This document shows, one piece after another, positions 34,181 through 43,444 of a stretch of 64,000 bases of DNA. The notes under the pieces were generated by a model that was not told the DNA's origin, made no database searches, and saw only the letters and a list, made by a program, of their open reading frames with translations. The DNA is from Aliisedimentitalea scapharcae. Lineage in GTDB: Bacteria; Pseudomonadota; Alphaproteobacteria; Rhodobacterales; Rhodobacteraceae. The stretch's first letter is position 1; every line of letters begins with the position of its first letter. The DNA lies in NCBI RefSeq assembly GCF_045277565.1, contig NZ_CP123584.1, positions 3,844,001 through 3,908,000 on the forward strand, read 5' to 3'. A program made the translations under genes and the position numbers.

Positions 34181-35035
34181 TCAGGCCGCATCGGACCGAC
34201 CATCGGCCTGCGCCGCCTCATAGGCCAGCATCGCCCGTTTCACCGGCAGCCCCCAATGATAGCCGCCCAAGGCACCGGATTTGCGCAGCGCCCGGTGACA
34301 GGGAATCAGGAAGCTGACCGGATTGCGCCCCACCGCAGTCCCAACCGCGCGCACCGCCTTGGGCGCTCCGACGGATTTGGCGATTTCGGAATAGGTGGTG
34401 ACCTGCCCCGACGGGATCCGCAACAACGCTTCCCACACTTTGATCTGCATCGGTGCCCCGATCATGAACAGCGCCGTTTCGCCACGCCCTGTGAACACCG
34501 CCTCGACCAGTGGGCGCAATTGATCTGGGGCCTGGACATACGTCGCCTTGGGCCATCGGGCAATCATATCGCCCCAGGTCGCTTCAGCCCCGGTCTCTTC
34601 GGCAAAGGCCAGACCACAGATGCCCTTGGTCGTGCCCATGGCCAGCGCCTGACCAAAGGGGCTGTCAAACCATCCCCAGTTGATCACCAACCCGTCGCCC
34701 TTGCGGGCAAAGTCACCGGGGCTCATGGCTTCCCACCGCACAAACAGATCATGCAACCGCCCACTACCGGACAGCCCGACCGAATGCGCCGTGTCCAATG
34801 TTGAAAAGTGATCACGCAACAGGGTTTTGGCATGGCCCAGGCGTAGATATTGCTGATAGCGTTTGGGCGACACCCCGACCCAGGCGGAAAACAAACGCTG
34901 GAAATGGGCCGGGCTCATCCCCATCTGATCTGCCAATTCTTCCAGAGGCAAATCCTCTTCGCCCTGATCGATCAGGTCAATCGCACGTCGCATGACGCCG
35001 TAATGATAGCTGTTTTCGCTGGTCTCGACAGTCAT
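34181..35035 (-). CDS. AraC-type HTH fused to methylated-DNA-protein-cysteine methyltransferase (Ada-like)
   Basis: The 284-residue protein has an AraC-type helix-turn-helix (about 12-105) and a C-terminal O6-alkylguanine-DNA alkyltransferase domain with the acceptor cysteine C246 in FLIPCHRALRKSG. It repairs O6-alkylguanine and may activate its own regulon. The N-terminal zinc/methylphosphotriester domain of E. coli Ada is missing, so the usual Ada switch cysteine is absent. The ATG at 35035 follows GAGAGGG; a TTG at 35050 extends the frame. Confidence 0.92.
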   Translation of the reverse strand: MTVETSENSYHYGVMRRAIDLIDQGEEDLPLEELADQMGMSPAHFQRLFSAWVGVSPKRYQQYLRLGHAKTLLRDHFSTLDTAHSVGLSGSGRLHDLFVRWEAMSPGDFARKGDGLVINWGWFDSPFGQALAMGTTKGICGLAFAEETGAEATWGDMIARWPKATYVQAPDQLRPLVEAVFTGRGETALFMIGAPMQIKVWEALLRIPSGQVTTYSEIAKSVGAPKAVRAVGTAVGRNPVSFLIPCHRALRKSGALGGYHWGLPVKRAMLAYEAAQADGRSDAA

Positions 35036-35181
35036 GGACGACCCTCTCAAATTCGGATGTCTCTACTTTACGCCCGGCCTCCCGGTGCAATCGACCCGAA
35101 ACTTGCGACTTTTTCCTGCACCTTGGGTCAACCGGTTTTTACCCGTTGCGGGAACCTGCGCGGCACGGCATTAAAGCAGCC

Positions 35182-35826
35182 ATGGCAAAGCAACTCGATT
35201 ATCATACCTTGCGCGAGATTTTCACGCGGTTTCAGGCAGCAGAGCCAGAGCCCAAAGGGGAACTGGATCACGTCAATGTCTATACGCTGGTGGTGGCGGT
35301 CGCCCTGTCGGCACAGGCCACCGACGCAGGCGTCAACAAGGCGACAAAGGATCTGTTCCAAATCGCTGACACGCCGCAGAAGATGCTGGATCTGGGCGAA
35401 GAGGGATTAATCGAACACATCAAAACCATTGGCCTGTTCCGCCAAAAAGCCAAGAATGTGATCAAGCTGAGCCGCATTCTGGTCGAAGAACACGGCGGTG
35501 TCGTCCCCAATTCCCGCGCGGCGCTGCAGGCGCTGCCCGGCGTCGGGCGCAAGACTGCCAATGTGGTGCTGAACATGTGGTGGCATCATCCCGCACAGGC
35601 GGTGGACACCCATATCTTTCGCGTGGGCAACCGGTCCGGGATTTGTCCGGGCAAGGATGTAGACGCGGTCGAACGCGCCATCGAAGATCATATTCCGGTC
35701 GATTTCCAGCATCACGCCCATCATTGGCTGATCCTGCACGGCCGGTACCATTGCAAAGCGCGCAAACCCCAATGTGGCACCTGCCTGATCCGGGACCTGT
35801 GCAAATTCGAGGACAAGAACCTATGA
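35182..35826 (+). CDS. nth: Endonuclease III (DNA glycosylase/AP lyase)
   Basis: The 214-residue HhH-GPD enzyme has the hairpin LPGVGRKTA with the catalytic lysine K124, the catalytic aspartate D142 in AVDTHIFRV, and the C-terminal [4Fe-4S] pattern C191-x6-C198-x2-C201-x5-C207. It removes oxidised pyrimidines in base excision repair. The gene overlaps the downstream kinase gene by ATGA, and lies divergent from the Ada-like repair gene. Confidence 0.97.
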   Translation: MAKQLDYHTLREIFTRFQAAEPEPKGELDHVNVYTLVVAVALSAQATDAGVNKATKDLFQIADTPQKMLDLGEEGLIEHIKTIGLFRQKAKNVIKLSRILVEEHGGVVPNSRAALQALPGVGRKTANVVLNMWWHHPAQAVDTHIFRVGNRSGICPGKDVDAVERAIEDHIPVDFQHHAHHWLILHGRYHCKARKPQCGTCLIRDLCKFEDKNL

Positions 35827-36812
35827 AAACCTACCAGCTTGCCGGCATCGGAAATGCCGTTGTTGACGTCATCAGCCACGGCGATGACAGCTTTCTGGAA
35901 CTGATGGGCATTGAAAAAGGCATCATGCAGCTGATTGACCAGGAGCGCGGCGAGCTGTTGTATGCGGCGATGAACGAACGCATCCAGACCCCGGGCGGGT
36001 CCGTGGCCAATACAATCGCTGGTGCCGGAGCGCTGGGACTGGATACGGCCTTCATCGGACGTGTGCACGATGATGCGCTGGGGCGTTTTTATGCGGATGC
36101 CATGAACGAGGATGGCGTGGATTTCGTCAACCCGCCTGTTGCGGGTGGAGAATTGCCGACCTCGCGGTCAATGATCTTTGTGTCGCCCGATGGCGAGCGG
36201 TCCATGAACACCTATCTGGGGATTTCCACCGGACTGACCTCGGCGGATGTGCCCGAGGATGTGGCGGGCAAGACCCAGATCATGTTTCTGGAAGGGTATC
36301 TGTTTGATCACGACGCAGGCAAAACCGCCTTTCGCAAGGCGGCGCGGGCCTGCAAGGTTGGAGGCGGCCGCCCTGGAATTTCGATCTCGGATCCTTTCTG
36401 CGTCGAGCGTCACCGCGCGGATTTCCTGTCTCTGATTGAAAACGAACTGGATTTTGTGATCGGTAACGAGGCCGAAATCAAATCCCTGTGGGAAACCGAC
36501 GATCTGGATGACGCGCTGCACAAGACAGTCGCCATCTGTCCGCTGGTGGTCTGCACCCGATCCGGTGATGGGGTGACGGTGATGGGTGAAGGCACCCGTA
36601 TCGACGTGGCCGTCGAAAAAATCGTGCCGGTGGATGCCACAGGCGCGGGCGACCAATTCGCCGCCGGGTTCCTGTTTGGGCTGGCCAGTGGCCGGGATCT
36701 TGAAACCTGTGCCAAAATCGGCGGTGTCTGTGCGGCTGAGGTCATCCGACATGTTGGCCCGCGCCCGGAGGTCAGCGTCATGGACCTGTTGCGCGACGCC
36801 GGATTGGCCTGA
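35823..36812 (+). CDS. PfkB-family carbohydrate kinase, adenosine-kinase-like
   Basis: The 329-residue protein shows the two PfkB signatures: GGSVANTIAGAGALG near residue 59 and DATGAGDQFAAGFLFGLASG near residue 272, where the GAGD aspartate is the catalytic base. The fold and length match adenosine kinase or ribokinase-like sugar kinases; the substrate is not certain. It is translationally coupled to nth (ATGA). A hairpin follows the stop. Confidence 0.9.
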   Translation: MKTYQLAGIGNAVVDVISHGDDSFLELMGIEKGIMQLIDQERGELLYAAMNERIQTPGGSVANTIAGAGALGLDTAFIGRVHDDALGRFYADAMNEDGVDFVNPPVAGGELPTSRSMIFVSPDGERSMNTYLGISTGLTSADVPEDVAGKTQIMFLEGYLFDHDAGKTAFRKAARACKVGGGRPGISISDPFCVERHRADFLSLIENELDFVIGNEAEIKSLWETDDLDDALHKTVAICPLVVCTRSGDGVTVMGEGTRIDVAVEKIVPVDATGAGDQFAAGFLFGLASGRDLETCAKIGGVCAAEVIRHVGPRPEVSVMDLLRDAGLA

Positions 36813-36841
36813 GCAAGAACGGCGTTCTCCCGCCCGTCGTC

Positions 36842-36866
36842 AAGGCCCCTGAACGGGGCCTTTCCT
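36842..36866 (+). terminator. Stem-loop after the PfkB kinase gene
   Basis: AAGGCCCC (36842-36849), TGAAC, GGGGCCTT (36855-36862) is a perfect 8-bp hairpin followed by TCCTCCC. Only a short T-run follows, so termination strength is uncertain. Confidence 0.6.
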
Positions 36867-36956
36867 CCCGTTGGGCGTGGCAGCGCATCCGCGCTGCCTG
36901 CTTGGCTTTGGTTGAGCTTTTCCGAGGGTTGGGGCGCTGGTTTGAACGCTCCGAGC

Positions 36957-36987
36957 CTCCGGCGGGGATATTTCTGGCCAGATGAAG
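36957..36987. repeat. Dispersed intergenic repeat, copy 1
   Basis: The stretch CTCCGGCGGGGATA then TTTCTGGCCAGATGAAG resembles the element at 46656-46687 (ATTTTTGACCAGAAAGAAG). Both lie downstream of genes. Such GC-block plus ATATTT.TG..CAGA.GAAG sequences are common between genes in Rhodobacterales. Confidence 0.5.
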
Positions 36988-37031
36988 GCCGGATCCTGAT
37001 CCTGCCCCACGGCGCGCCGACCTGGAACGGG

Positions 37032-37526
37032 TCAGTTTCCCGCGCGCGGGGCGCAACGACCGCCCTGATGGCATTGCAGCACCTGTTTCGCTGCCTCGCC
37101 CTTGCCTGCGTCAAAGGCAAAACCACCGCATGGGTTGACCTGAAGCACATAGCCGCCGGGGCGTTGTTCGAGGAACATGACATATCGCGCCCCGTCCGTT
37201 GCCCCTGCACACCAGGGGCCATAACACAGCACTTCGAGGGTAATGTCTGAGGCAAACGGGGTCAGATAGCCAGCACGGCTGAGCGACTGCCCTTGGATAC
37301 GGGCCGGAATGCGGCTTTGTTCCGGCGTGTGCTGCTGGTTCTCCCAGTCCGTTGTGGGCAGCAGGCTGTCATCAAAGGTCAGTTGCCCATCCACCACCAC
37401 GAAATTGGATTTGGAGGCTGCGGCTTCGAGGTAAGCATCGGTTGCCCCCCAAGGCAGGCAGCTGAGCGCCACGGCCGGGCCGGCCAAAACCACACCAATC
37501 AATGCAGAAGACAACCGGCAGATCAT
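37032..37526 (-). CDS. Secreted hypothetical protein
   Basis: The 164-residue protein has a Sec signal peptide (about 1-21, ending AVA-LSC) and a mature part with several cysteines (CLPWG, CYGPWCAG, NPCGGF, QCHQGGRC) that could form disulfides in the periplasm. I recognise no named domain. It overlaps rppH by ATGA and is therefore probably co-translated with it, though no functional link is evident. Confidence 0.8.
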   Translation of the reverse strand: MICRLSSALIGVVLAGPAVALSCLPWGATDAYLEAAASKSNFVVVDGQLTFDDSLLPTTDWENQQHTPEQSRIPARIQGQSLSRAGYLTPFASDITLEVLCYGPWCAGATDGARYVMFLEQRPGGYVLQVNPCGGFAFDAGKGEAAKQVLQCHQGGRCAPRAGN

Positions 37527-38008
37527 GACAGGTGATCCTGAAAGGCCGCCAGAACCTGTTCATAGACCGCGCGTTTAAAGGGAACGATTTCGGCGACCAG
37601 ACGATTGGGGTGTTGCCATTTCCATGTGGTGAATTCCGGGTGTTCGGTGGCGATATTCACCTGATCATCCGTGCCGGTAAAGCGCATCAGGAACCATTTC
37701 TGCTCTTGCCCGCGAAATTGCCCGCCCCAGATCACTGGAACAATGTCATGGGGCAGATCATAGGGCAGCCAACCATCGGTTTCGGCGACAATTTCAACCA
37801 GATCGGCGCGCACTCCGGTTTCTTCCCACAACTCGCGCAGCGCTGCATCCTTGGGGGCTTCGCCCGGATCCACGCCGCCCTGAGGCATCTGCCAGGCCTC
37901 TGCATGGCGGTCATTGCGTTGTCCCACAAAAATCCCCCCTCCTGGGTTCATCAGCATCACACCGACACAGGGGCGATAGGGCAGGTTGGTGATCTCTTCG
38001 GGGGTCAT
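37523..38008 (-). CDS. rppH: RNA pyrophosphohydrolase RppH (Nudix)
   Basis: The 161-residue protein has the complete Nudix box beginning GGVDPGEAPKDAALRELW and ending EETGV near residues 39-61, preceded by YRPCVGVMLMNP, and ends with a FKRAVYEQV helix as in RppH/IalA. It removes pyrophosphate from 5'-triphosphorylated RNA or hydrolyses dinucleoside polyphosphates. The ATG at 38008 follows AGGAG; the upstream open frame to 38224 is unsupported. Confidence 0.95.
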   Translation of the reverse strand: MTPEEITNLPYRPCVGVMLMNPGGGIFVGQRNDRHAEAWQMPQGGVDPGEAPKDAALRELWEETGVRADLVEIVAETDGWLPYDLPHDIVPVIWGGQFRGQEQKWFLMRFTGTDDQVNIATEHPEFTTWKWQHPNRLVAEIVPFKRAVYEQVLAAFQDHLS

Positions 38009-38138
38009 CGCGGGCTCCTGGTATGGTTGTCTGTCCTGTGTAACGCTGCCCCGGCGTCGCGCAAGGGGGTGACGCTGCGTATGAGATGACAAGCCGCCGC
38101 AGCGCGGCAATTCTAATGGGCAAATCAGGGAGAGTAAT

Positions 38139-40166
38139 ATGACTGCGTACCCAAACATGCTGGCCCCGCTGGATCTGGGATTCACCACATTAAAAAACAG
38201 GGTTCTCATGGGGTCGATGCACACCGGTCTCGAAGAAACACGGGACTGGAACCGGGTCGCAGAATTTTATGCCGAACGGGCCCGCGGCGACGTCGGGCTG
38301 ATGGTCACCGGCGGCATTGGACCCAACCTGGAAGGATCGGTGCTTCCTGGCGCGTCGATGATGACCAATGACGACGATGTGGCCAACCATGCGATCGTCA
38401 CCGACCGGGTACATGCGGCAGGCGGCAAGATCGCCATGCAAATTCTGCACGCAGGACGCTATGCCTATGGGCCAAAATGCGTCGCTCCCAGCCCGGTGAA
38501 GTCTCCGATTTCCCCGTTTCCGCCAGCAGAGTTGGACGAAGACGGAATCGAGAAACAGATCAGCGACATCGTCAATGCCGCGCAGCTGGCCCAAAAGGCT
38601 GGCTATGACGGGGTCGAAATCATGGGGTCCGAAGGGTATTTCCTGAACCAGTTTCTGGTGACCCATACAAACAAACGCACCGACCGTTGGGGCGGCTCCT
38701 ACGAGAACCGGATGCGCCTGCCCATCGACGTGGTGCGACGCACCCGCGCGGCCGTGGGCAGCGATTTCATCATCATCTACCGCCTGTCGATGATTGACCT
38801 TGTGCCCAATGGCTCCACCCATGACGAGGTCGTTCAACTGGCGGTCGAAATCGAAAAGGCCGGTGCCACCATTCTGAACACCGGCATTGGCTGGCACGAG
38901 GCCCGCATTCCCACCATCGCCACGTCGGTACCGCGCGCGGCATTCGCCTGGGTCACCAAGAAGCTGATGGGCAAAGTGTCGATTCCGATCATCACATCCA
39001 ACCGGATCAACACGCCCGAGGTGGCTGAACAGGTGCTGGCCGATGGCTGTGCCGATATGGTGTCAATGGCCCGGCCCATGTTGGCCGACGCGCATTTCGT
39101 GAGAAAGGCGATGGAGGGCCGCGGGGATCGCATCGCCCCCTGCATCGCTTGCAACCAGGCCTGTCTGGACCACACATTCAGCGGCAAGTTGACCACCTGT
39201 TTGGTGAACCCGCTGGCCTGCAACGAGACCGAATTGGTGATTGACCCGGCGGACGCGCGTAAATCGGTGGCCATTGTTGGTGCCGGACCGGCCGGGTTGG
39301 CTACGGCGCTCACGGCGGCGGATCGGGGTCATTCAGTCACATTGTTTGATCGGGCGGACGAGATTGGCGGCCAGCTGAACATGGCCAAACAGGTGCCCGG
39401 CAAGGAAGAATTCTGGGGGTTGGTCGATTGGTACCGTACCATGGTCGCGGATGCCGGCGTGGACGTGCGACTGGGAGCCGAAGTTGGCCCGGATGACCTG
39501 ACCGGGTTTGACGAGGTGGTGATTGCCACCGGCGTCACCCCCCGCGATCCGCAGATCCCAGGGCAAGACCGCGACAATGTCCTGAATTATATCGATGTGC
39601 TGCGTCACAAGGCACCAGTGGGCAAACATGTGGCAGTGATCGGCGCTGGTGGGATCGGGTTCGATGTTTCCGAATTTCTGCTGCACGAAGGCACCAGCCT
39701 GACCGAAGACCTGCCTGCCTGGATGAAGGAGTGGGGCGTGACTGATCCCTCCGAACACCGATCTGGTCTGGCTCCCGAAGGACCGCAACCCCACGCGCCC
39801 GCCCGCGCGGTCACATTGTTGCAACGAAAGACAAAGGCCCATGGCAAAGGGCTGGGCAAGACCACCGGGTGGATCCACCGGGCCGCGTTGAAGATGAAGG
39901 ACGTAAATTTTGTCGGCGGGGTGAACTATGAACGCATTGACGATGATGGTCTGCATGTCTCGTTTGGAGAGGCGCGCGAAAACCCGACCGTGATCTCGGC
40001 GGACACGATTGTCCTGTGTTCGGGGCAGGTTTCGGAGCGATCACTGGCGGACGCGTTGGCGGATCGGGGCGTGACCCCACATGTCATCGGTGGCGCAGAT
40101 GTCGCCGCCGAACTGGATGCCAAACGCGCGATCAATCAAGGCACGCGGCTGGCCGCTTCGTTCTGA
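38139..40166 (+). CDS. FMN/FAD/[4Fe-4S] oxidoreductase of the 2,4-dienoyl-CoA reductase (FadH) family
   Basis: The 675-residue protein has an N-terminal old-yellow-enzyme barrel (1-360, with MQILHAGRYAYGP and the GSYENRMRLP motif), a cysteine cluster CIACNQACLD plus a later Cys for [4Fe-4S], and C-terminal FAD and NAD(P) folds (VAIVGAGPAGLATAL and VAVIGAGGIGFDVSEFL). This is the layout of FadH, trimethylamine and histamine dehydrogenases. 2,4-dienoyl-CoA reduction is the likeliest role, but relatives acting on other enones or amines cannot be excluded. It is monocistronic, with a hairpin downstream. Confidence 0.9.
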   Translation: MTAYPNMLAPLDLGFTTLKNRVLMGSMHTGLEETRDWNRVAEFYAERARGDVGLMVTGGIGPNLEGSVLPGASMMTNDDDVANHAIVTDRVHAAGGKIAMQILHAGRYAYGPKCVAPSPVKSPISPFPPAELDEDGIEKQISDIVNAAQLAQKAGYDGVEIMGSEGYFLNQFLVTHTNKRTDRWGGSYENRMRLPIDVVRRTRAAVGSDFIIIYRLSMIDLVPNGSTHDEVVQLAVEIEKAGATILNTGIGWHEARIPTIATSVPRAAFAWVTKKLMGKVSIPIITSNRINTPEVAEQVLADGCADMVSMARPMLADAHFVRKAMEGRGDRIAPCIACNQACLDHTFSGKLTTCLVNPLACNETELVIDPADARKSVAIVGAGPAGLATALTAADRGHSVTLFDRADEIGGQLNMAKQVPGKEEFWGLVDWYRTMVADAGVDVRLGAEVGPDDLTGFDEVVIATGVTPRDPQIPGQDRDNVLNYIDVLRHKAPVGKHVAVIGAGGIGFDVSEFLLHEGTSLTEDLPAWMKEWGVTDPSEHRSGLAPEGPQPHAPARAVTLLQRKTKAHGKGLGKTTGWIHRAALKMKDVNFVGGVNYERIDDDGLHVSFGEARENPTVISADTIVLCSGQVSERSLADALADRGVTPHVIGGADVAAELDAKRAINQGTRLAASF

Positions 40167-40175
40167 TCAAACCGA

Positions 40176-40200
40176 TGGTGCCCGTGCAAAACGGGCACCA
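40176..40200. terminator. Stem-loop between convergent fadH-like and DUF4399 genes
   Basis: TGGTGCCCGT (40176-40185), GCAAA, ACGGGCACCA (40191-40200) is a perfect 10-bp stem placed between two convergent stops. No clear T-tract follows on either strand. Confidence 0.6.
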
Positions 40201-40205
40201 GGGGA

Positions 40206-40646
40206 TCAATCCACCGTGATGGTGATCTGTTCGGAATAGATCGGATTGACGTGCGGGACATGGAACATATCCCCCACCAGCAATTGCAAGGTATGTGTCC
40301 CCTTGCTCAGATCTAATGTGACTTCGGTCTGCCCACCCCCAAAATGCTTGTGGTGATCATCGCCAGGGATCCCATCGTCGAATGTGTCCAAAGTGTCGGC
40401 CCCATAGGCTGTGGTATCAATCAACAAATGGTGGTGTCCGGTATTGTCCCGCTCGGTTCCGGCCGGGGCCACCCCCAACTCTCTCAGGCCAAATTGCACT
40501 GTGACCGGCGATGAAACAGTATCGCCATCCTTGAGTGTAACAAAATAGACGGCAGCCCCATCAGGTGCGGCGGTGTCCCGAGCCAGCGCTGGCACTGCGG
40601 TCGACAACATGACCAGGGTGGCAACAATCGTGGATCTGATCTTCAT
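40206..40646 (-). CDS. Periplasmic DUF4399-domain protein
   Basis: The 146-residue protein has a Sec signal peptide (about 1-22) followed by the DUF4399 pattern: VYFVTLKDGDTVSSPVTVQFGL, then GHHHLLID, HKHFGGGQTEVTLDL and GTHTLQLLVGD. The His-rich loops suggest metal binding, perhaps copper, but the function is not known. It is monocistronic. Confidence 0.88.
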   Translation of the reverse strand: MKIRSTIVATLVMLSTAVPALARDTAAPDGAAVYFVTLKDGDTVSSPVTVQFGLRELGVAPAGTERDNTGHHHLLIDTTAYGADTLDTFDDGIPGDDHHKHFGGGQTEVTLDLSKGTHTLQLLVGDMFHVPHVNPIYSEQITITVD

Positions 40647-40898
40647 GAGCTTCGTGTCCCTCTGTACGCGTTACTAAAAGAGGTTCAGAATGCAGGAAGA
40701 CCGGGGCAAACCCCACCCCAAACAACGGCGTCCTCACCGGGAAGTGAAGCCGTGATAGCCCCAATGTATCACGCCACGCTTGTTTCCAAGTCGCAAACGA
40801 TCCTCGACAAAACCTTTGTATTATCCAACCTGTGCCCCCTTCTTGCCCAGATTTGAGGTCAAACAAGACTCAGATCAGAAGAAATCGAGGACGTGCAG

Positions 40899-41804
40899 AT
40901 GGACCGACTGACTGAAATGGAAGCCTTTGCCAATGTGGTGGACCAAGGTGGATTCACCGACGCGGCAAAAAAGATGGGGATTTCCAAATCCGCAGTCTCC
41001 AAACATGTGTCGTCACTCGAAGCTCGACTGGGTGCCCGCCTGCTGAACCGAACCACCCGCCGGGTAAGCCCGACTGAAATCGGTCTGGCCTATTATGACC
41101 GGGCGCGTCGGGTGTTGAACGACGCCGGAGAAGCAGATGCCCTGGTCACGTCGATGCAATCCGCACCTTCGGGATTGTTGCGGATTTCGGTCGCCACCGA
41201 CTTTGGTGTCAATCATCTGTCCCCGGTGCTGTCCGAATTCCTGTCAGACTTCCCCGATATTACCGTCAACATGGTATTGAACAATCGCTACGTCGAACTG
41301 ATTTCCGAAGGGTTCGATATGGCTGTGCGGATCGGTGAGCTGGAAGACAGCTCGTTGAGAGCGCGCAAGCTGACAGAAACCAACAAACGGATGATCGCCA
41401 GCCCGGCCTATTTCGAAAAATACGGACGTCCACAAAAGATCGACGACCTGAATGAACACAAGCTTCTGCATTATTCGAACCAGTCCAGCGGCAACGTCTG
41501 GAAACTGACCGCCCCATCGGGTGAGAAACGCCAGGTTCGAACGGCCGGATGGCTTAGCGTCAACGATGGTCAATCGCTTCTCAACGCGGCGATTTCCGGC
41601 CTCGGGATCGCGTATCTTCCCAGCTATCTCTACGCCGACGCGCTGGAACAAGGGCTGGTTGAAGACGCAATGCCGTCTTTGCCGCTGGAGACCCAAGGGA
41701 TCTATGCCGTGTACCCGCCGGGCCGGTTTACCCAGCCAAAGGTTCGCGCCTTTATCGATTTTCTCATACACGCTTTTGCCGAAAAGGGTCCGACCGATTG
41801 GTAA
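40899..41804 (+). CDS. LysR-family transcriptional regulator
   Basis: The 301-residue protein has the N-terminal LysR helix-turn-helix (FANVVDQGGFTDAAKKMGIS, then KSAVSKHVSSLEARLG) and a C-terminal effector-binding domain. The DsdC/AaeR-like subgroup with the RRVSPTEIGLAYY continuation is common in this group. The ATG at 40899 has GAGGA six bases upstream. The target is not evident because neither neighbour is divergently paired at close range. A strong terminator follows. Confidence 0.93.
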   Translation: MDRLTEMEAFANVVDQGGFTDAAKKMGISKSAVSKHVSSLEARLGARLLNRTTRRVSPTEIGLAYYDRARRVLNDAGEADALVTSMQSAPSGLLRISVATDFGVNHLSPVLSEFLSDFPDITVNMVLNNRYVELISEGFDMAVRIGELEDSSLRARKLTETNKRMIASPAYFEKYGRPQKIDDLNEHKLLHYSNQSSGNVWKLTAPSGEKRQVRTAGWLSVNDGQSLLNAAISGLGIAYLPSYLYADALEQGLVEDAMPSLPLETQGIYAVYPPGRFTQPKVRAFIDFLIHAFAEKGPTDW

Positions 41805-41839
41805 GGTCGCTCCCATCTGTTTCCCTTGGCAAACACCTG

Positions 41840-41870
41840 CCCCCGAATACATGTTCGGGGGTTTTTTCTT
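41840..41870 (+). terminator. Strong intrinsic terminator after the LysR gene
   Basis: CCCCCGAA (41840-41847), TACATG, TTCGGGGG (41854-41861), then TTTTTTCTT. A perfect 8-bp GC-rich stem with a six-T run is a textbook Rho-independent terminator. Confidence 0.92.
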
Positions 41871-41907
41871 GCCCGGCATTCACCAAGCCAAGGTCGTTCC
41901 AACGGCC

Positions 41908-42864
41908 TTATTGCTCCAACAGAACCGCTTCGACACGGCGATTTGTCTTCTGCCCATCCGGAATCAGATTCGACGCCACCGGAGCCAGATAACCGACCCC
42001 TTCAGCTTCAAGCCGACCGTCATCAATCGCATATTGACGAACCAACCTGTCCTTGACCGCCGCTGCCCGCTTGCGGGACAAGACGATATTGTCCTGCAGG
42101 CTGCCGACATTGTCCGTATGTCCAACCAGATACAGACGGTACTGTTCATTCTCCTTCAGGAACGCAGCCAACAGCGACAGCGACGTCGGATTGCCGTCTG
42201 CCAATTGCGTCGCCCCGGTCCCAAAATCCAGATCGTCCAGCACCACATGCCCGTCCGCCAACAACCGCGCGACCAGATCACCGATCTGCGCCTCAGGTTG
42301 CGGCATGATGTCTTGGGCGGATGGACCAGATTGGGCTTCGGTCTGAGTACCAACAGCGGGCTTTGCCACACTGTCCCGGTGGCGGGGGCCGACTTCTATG
42401 ATCTGAACATAGTTCGACGACCCTGCCCGACTGACCAGGATGGTAACAGTCTCCTCGTCACCCCGCGCTGCGGACACAAATCGATAATCGCCGATATCGA
42501 CGATCATGTCCGGCGCTGGGATCACTTCGATTCCAAAACGGAAATCAAATCCGCCACAGGCCCGGTCCGCGCAGTCAAGAACAATGCGATACCCATCGGC
42601 CTGCAGCTGACGGCGCAACGGATCCAACAATTGCAACGTCGTGCTGGCCGCGCCATCCACCCGCCAACTGCGACGTTCAACGCGACCTTCCAAAGTCCGG
42701 CTTGGCACCTGCCCGGATGCAAAGACACCAATCGGCAACGCGTAACTGTCAAAAACGCTGATCCGTTCGCTGACATCCTGTGCATTGTCCGGCAACATCC
42801 AGTCTGCCGCCAGAACAGGTCCGGCCAACATCACCGAACAGGCTATTCCCAGCGCGCCCCTCAC
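41908..42864 (-). CDS. OmpA-family periplasmic/outer-membrane protein
   Basis: The 318-residue protein starts at GTG with a Sec signal peptide (about 1-19, ending VLA-ADW). An N-terminal region of about 150 residues has no recognised domain, and the C-terminal OmpA domain (about 195-318) has YLVGHTDNVGSLQDNIVLSR and RRVEAVLL. It should bind peptidoglycan. The start overlaps the stop of the AhpD-like gene (GTGA). Confidence 0.9.
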   Translation of the reverse strand: MRGALGIACSVMLAGPVLAADWMLPDNAQDVSERISVFDSYALPIGVFASGQVPSRTLEGRVERRSWRVDGAASTTLQLLDPLRRQLQADGYRIVLDCADRACGGFDFRFGIEVIPAPDMIVDIGDYRFVSAARGDEETVTILVSRAGSSNYVQIIEVGPRHRDSVAKPAVGTQTEAQSGPSAQDIMPQPEAQIGDLVARLLADGHVVLDDLDFGTGATQLADGNPTSLSLLAAFLKENEQYRLYLVGHTDNVGSLQDNIVLSRKRAAAVKDRLVRQYAIDDGRLEAEGVGYLAPVASNLIPDGQKTNRRVEAVLLEQ

Positions 42865-43433
42865 CGGTGTTGGGCGTGATATTCGTCGTTGGGGACCATG
42901 GCTGTCGCGCTCGCCACCCGGTTCGACATGTTGTAGAAACCAGCCACATTCGCAATGTCCCAGATATCACGATCGCTGAACCCCACGTCGCGCAAACCCT
43001 GGCGATGGTGTTCTTCGATCTCGGCGCTGGCAACGGTCATTTTGGCGGCAAAATCCAACATCGCACGCTGGCGCGCATCCAGAGGTGCAACGCGGTAATT
43101 CATCACCAGCATTTCGCCCAGCTTGGGATCGCCTGACAATTGCCGCACAGCCGCCCCATGCGCCACAAGGCAATAAAAGCATTTGTTGATGGACGACACC
43201 ACCACGGCGATCATCTCGCGCTCCAGCTTGCTCAACCCGCTGGGTGCCAGCATCAGGTCGTTGTACATCCCGGTAAAGGCGTTCAGCTTGGCAATATCAA
43301 ACGCGTTCGCCTTGAGCACATTGGGCACCATGCCCAGCTTTTCCACGCAGATATCAAAATACTTCTGTGTCTCTTCGGGCAGCGGATCCACCATAGGCAG
43401 GTCCAGGGCAGTCGGCCGGGTCTGATCAGTCAT
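42861..43433 (-). CDS. AhpD-like / carboxymuconolactone-decarboxylase-family peroxidase-related protein
   Basis: The 190-residue protein has the redox-active CxxC in INKCFYCLVAHGAAVR, the signature of AhpD-like alkylhydroperoxidases in the CMD fold, and the longer uncharacterised peroxidase-related subfamily length. It likely reduces peroxides with a thiol partner. The ATG at 43433 is preferred to a TTG at 43448. It is in a run with GNAT and OmpA genes on the minus strand with overlaps of a few bases. Confidence 0.9.
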   Translation of the reverse strand: MTDQTRPTALDLPMVDPLPEETQKYFDICVEKLGMVPNVLKANAFDIAKLNAFTGMYNDLMLAPSGLSKLEREMIAVVVSSINKCFYCLVAHGAAVRQLSGDPKLGEMLVMNYRVAPLDARQRAMLDFAAKMTVASAEIEEHHRQGLRDVGFSDRDIWDIANVAGFYNMSNRVASATAMVPNDEYHAQHR

Positions 43434-43444
43434 CTTGGTCACTT

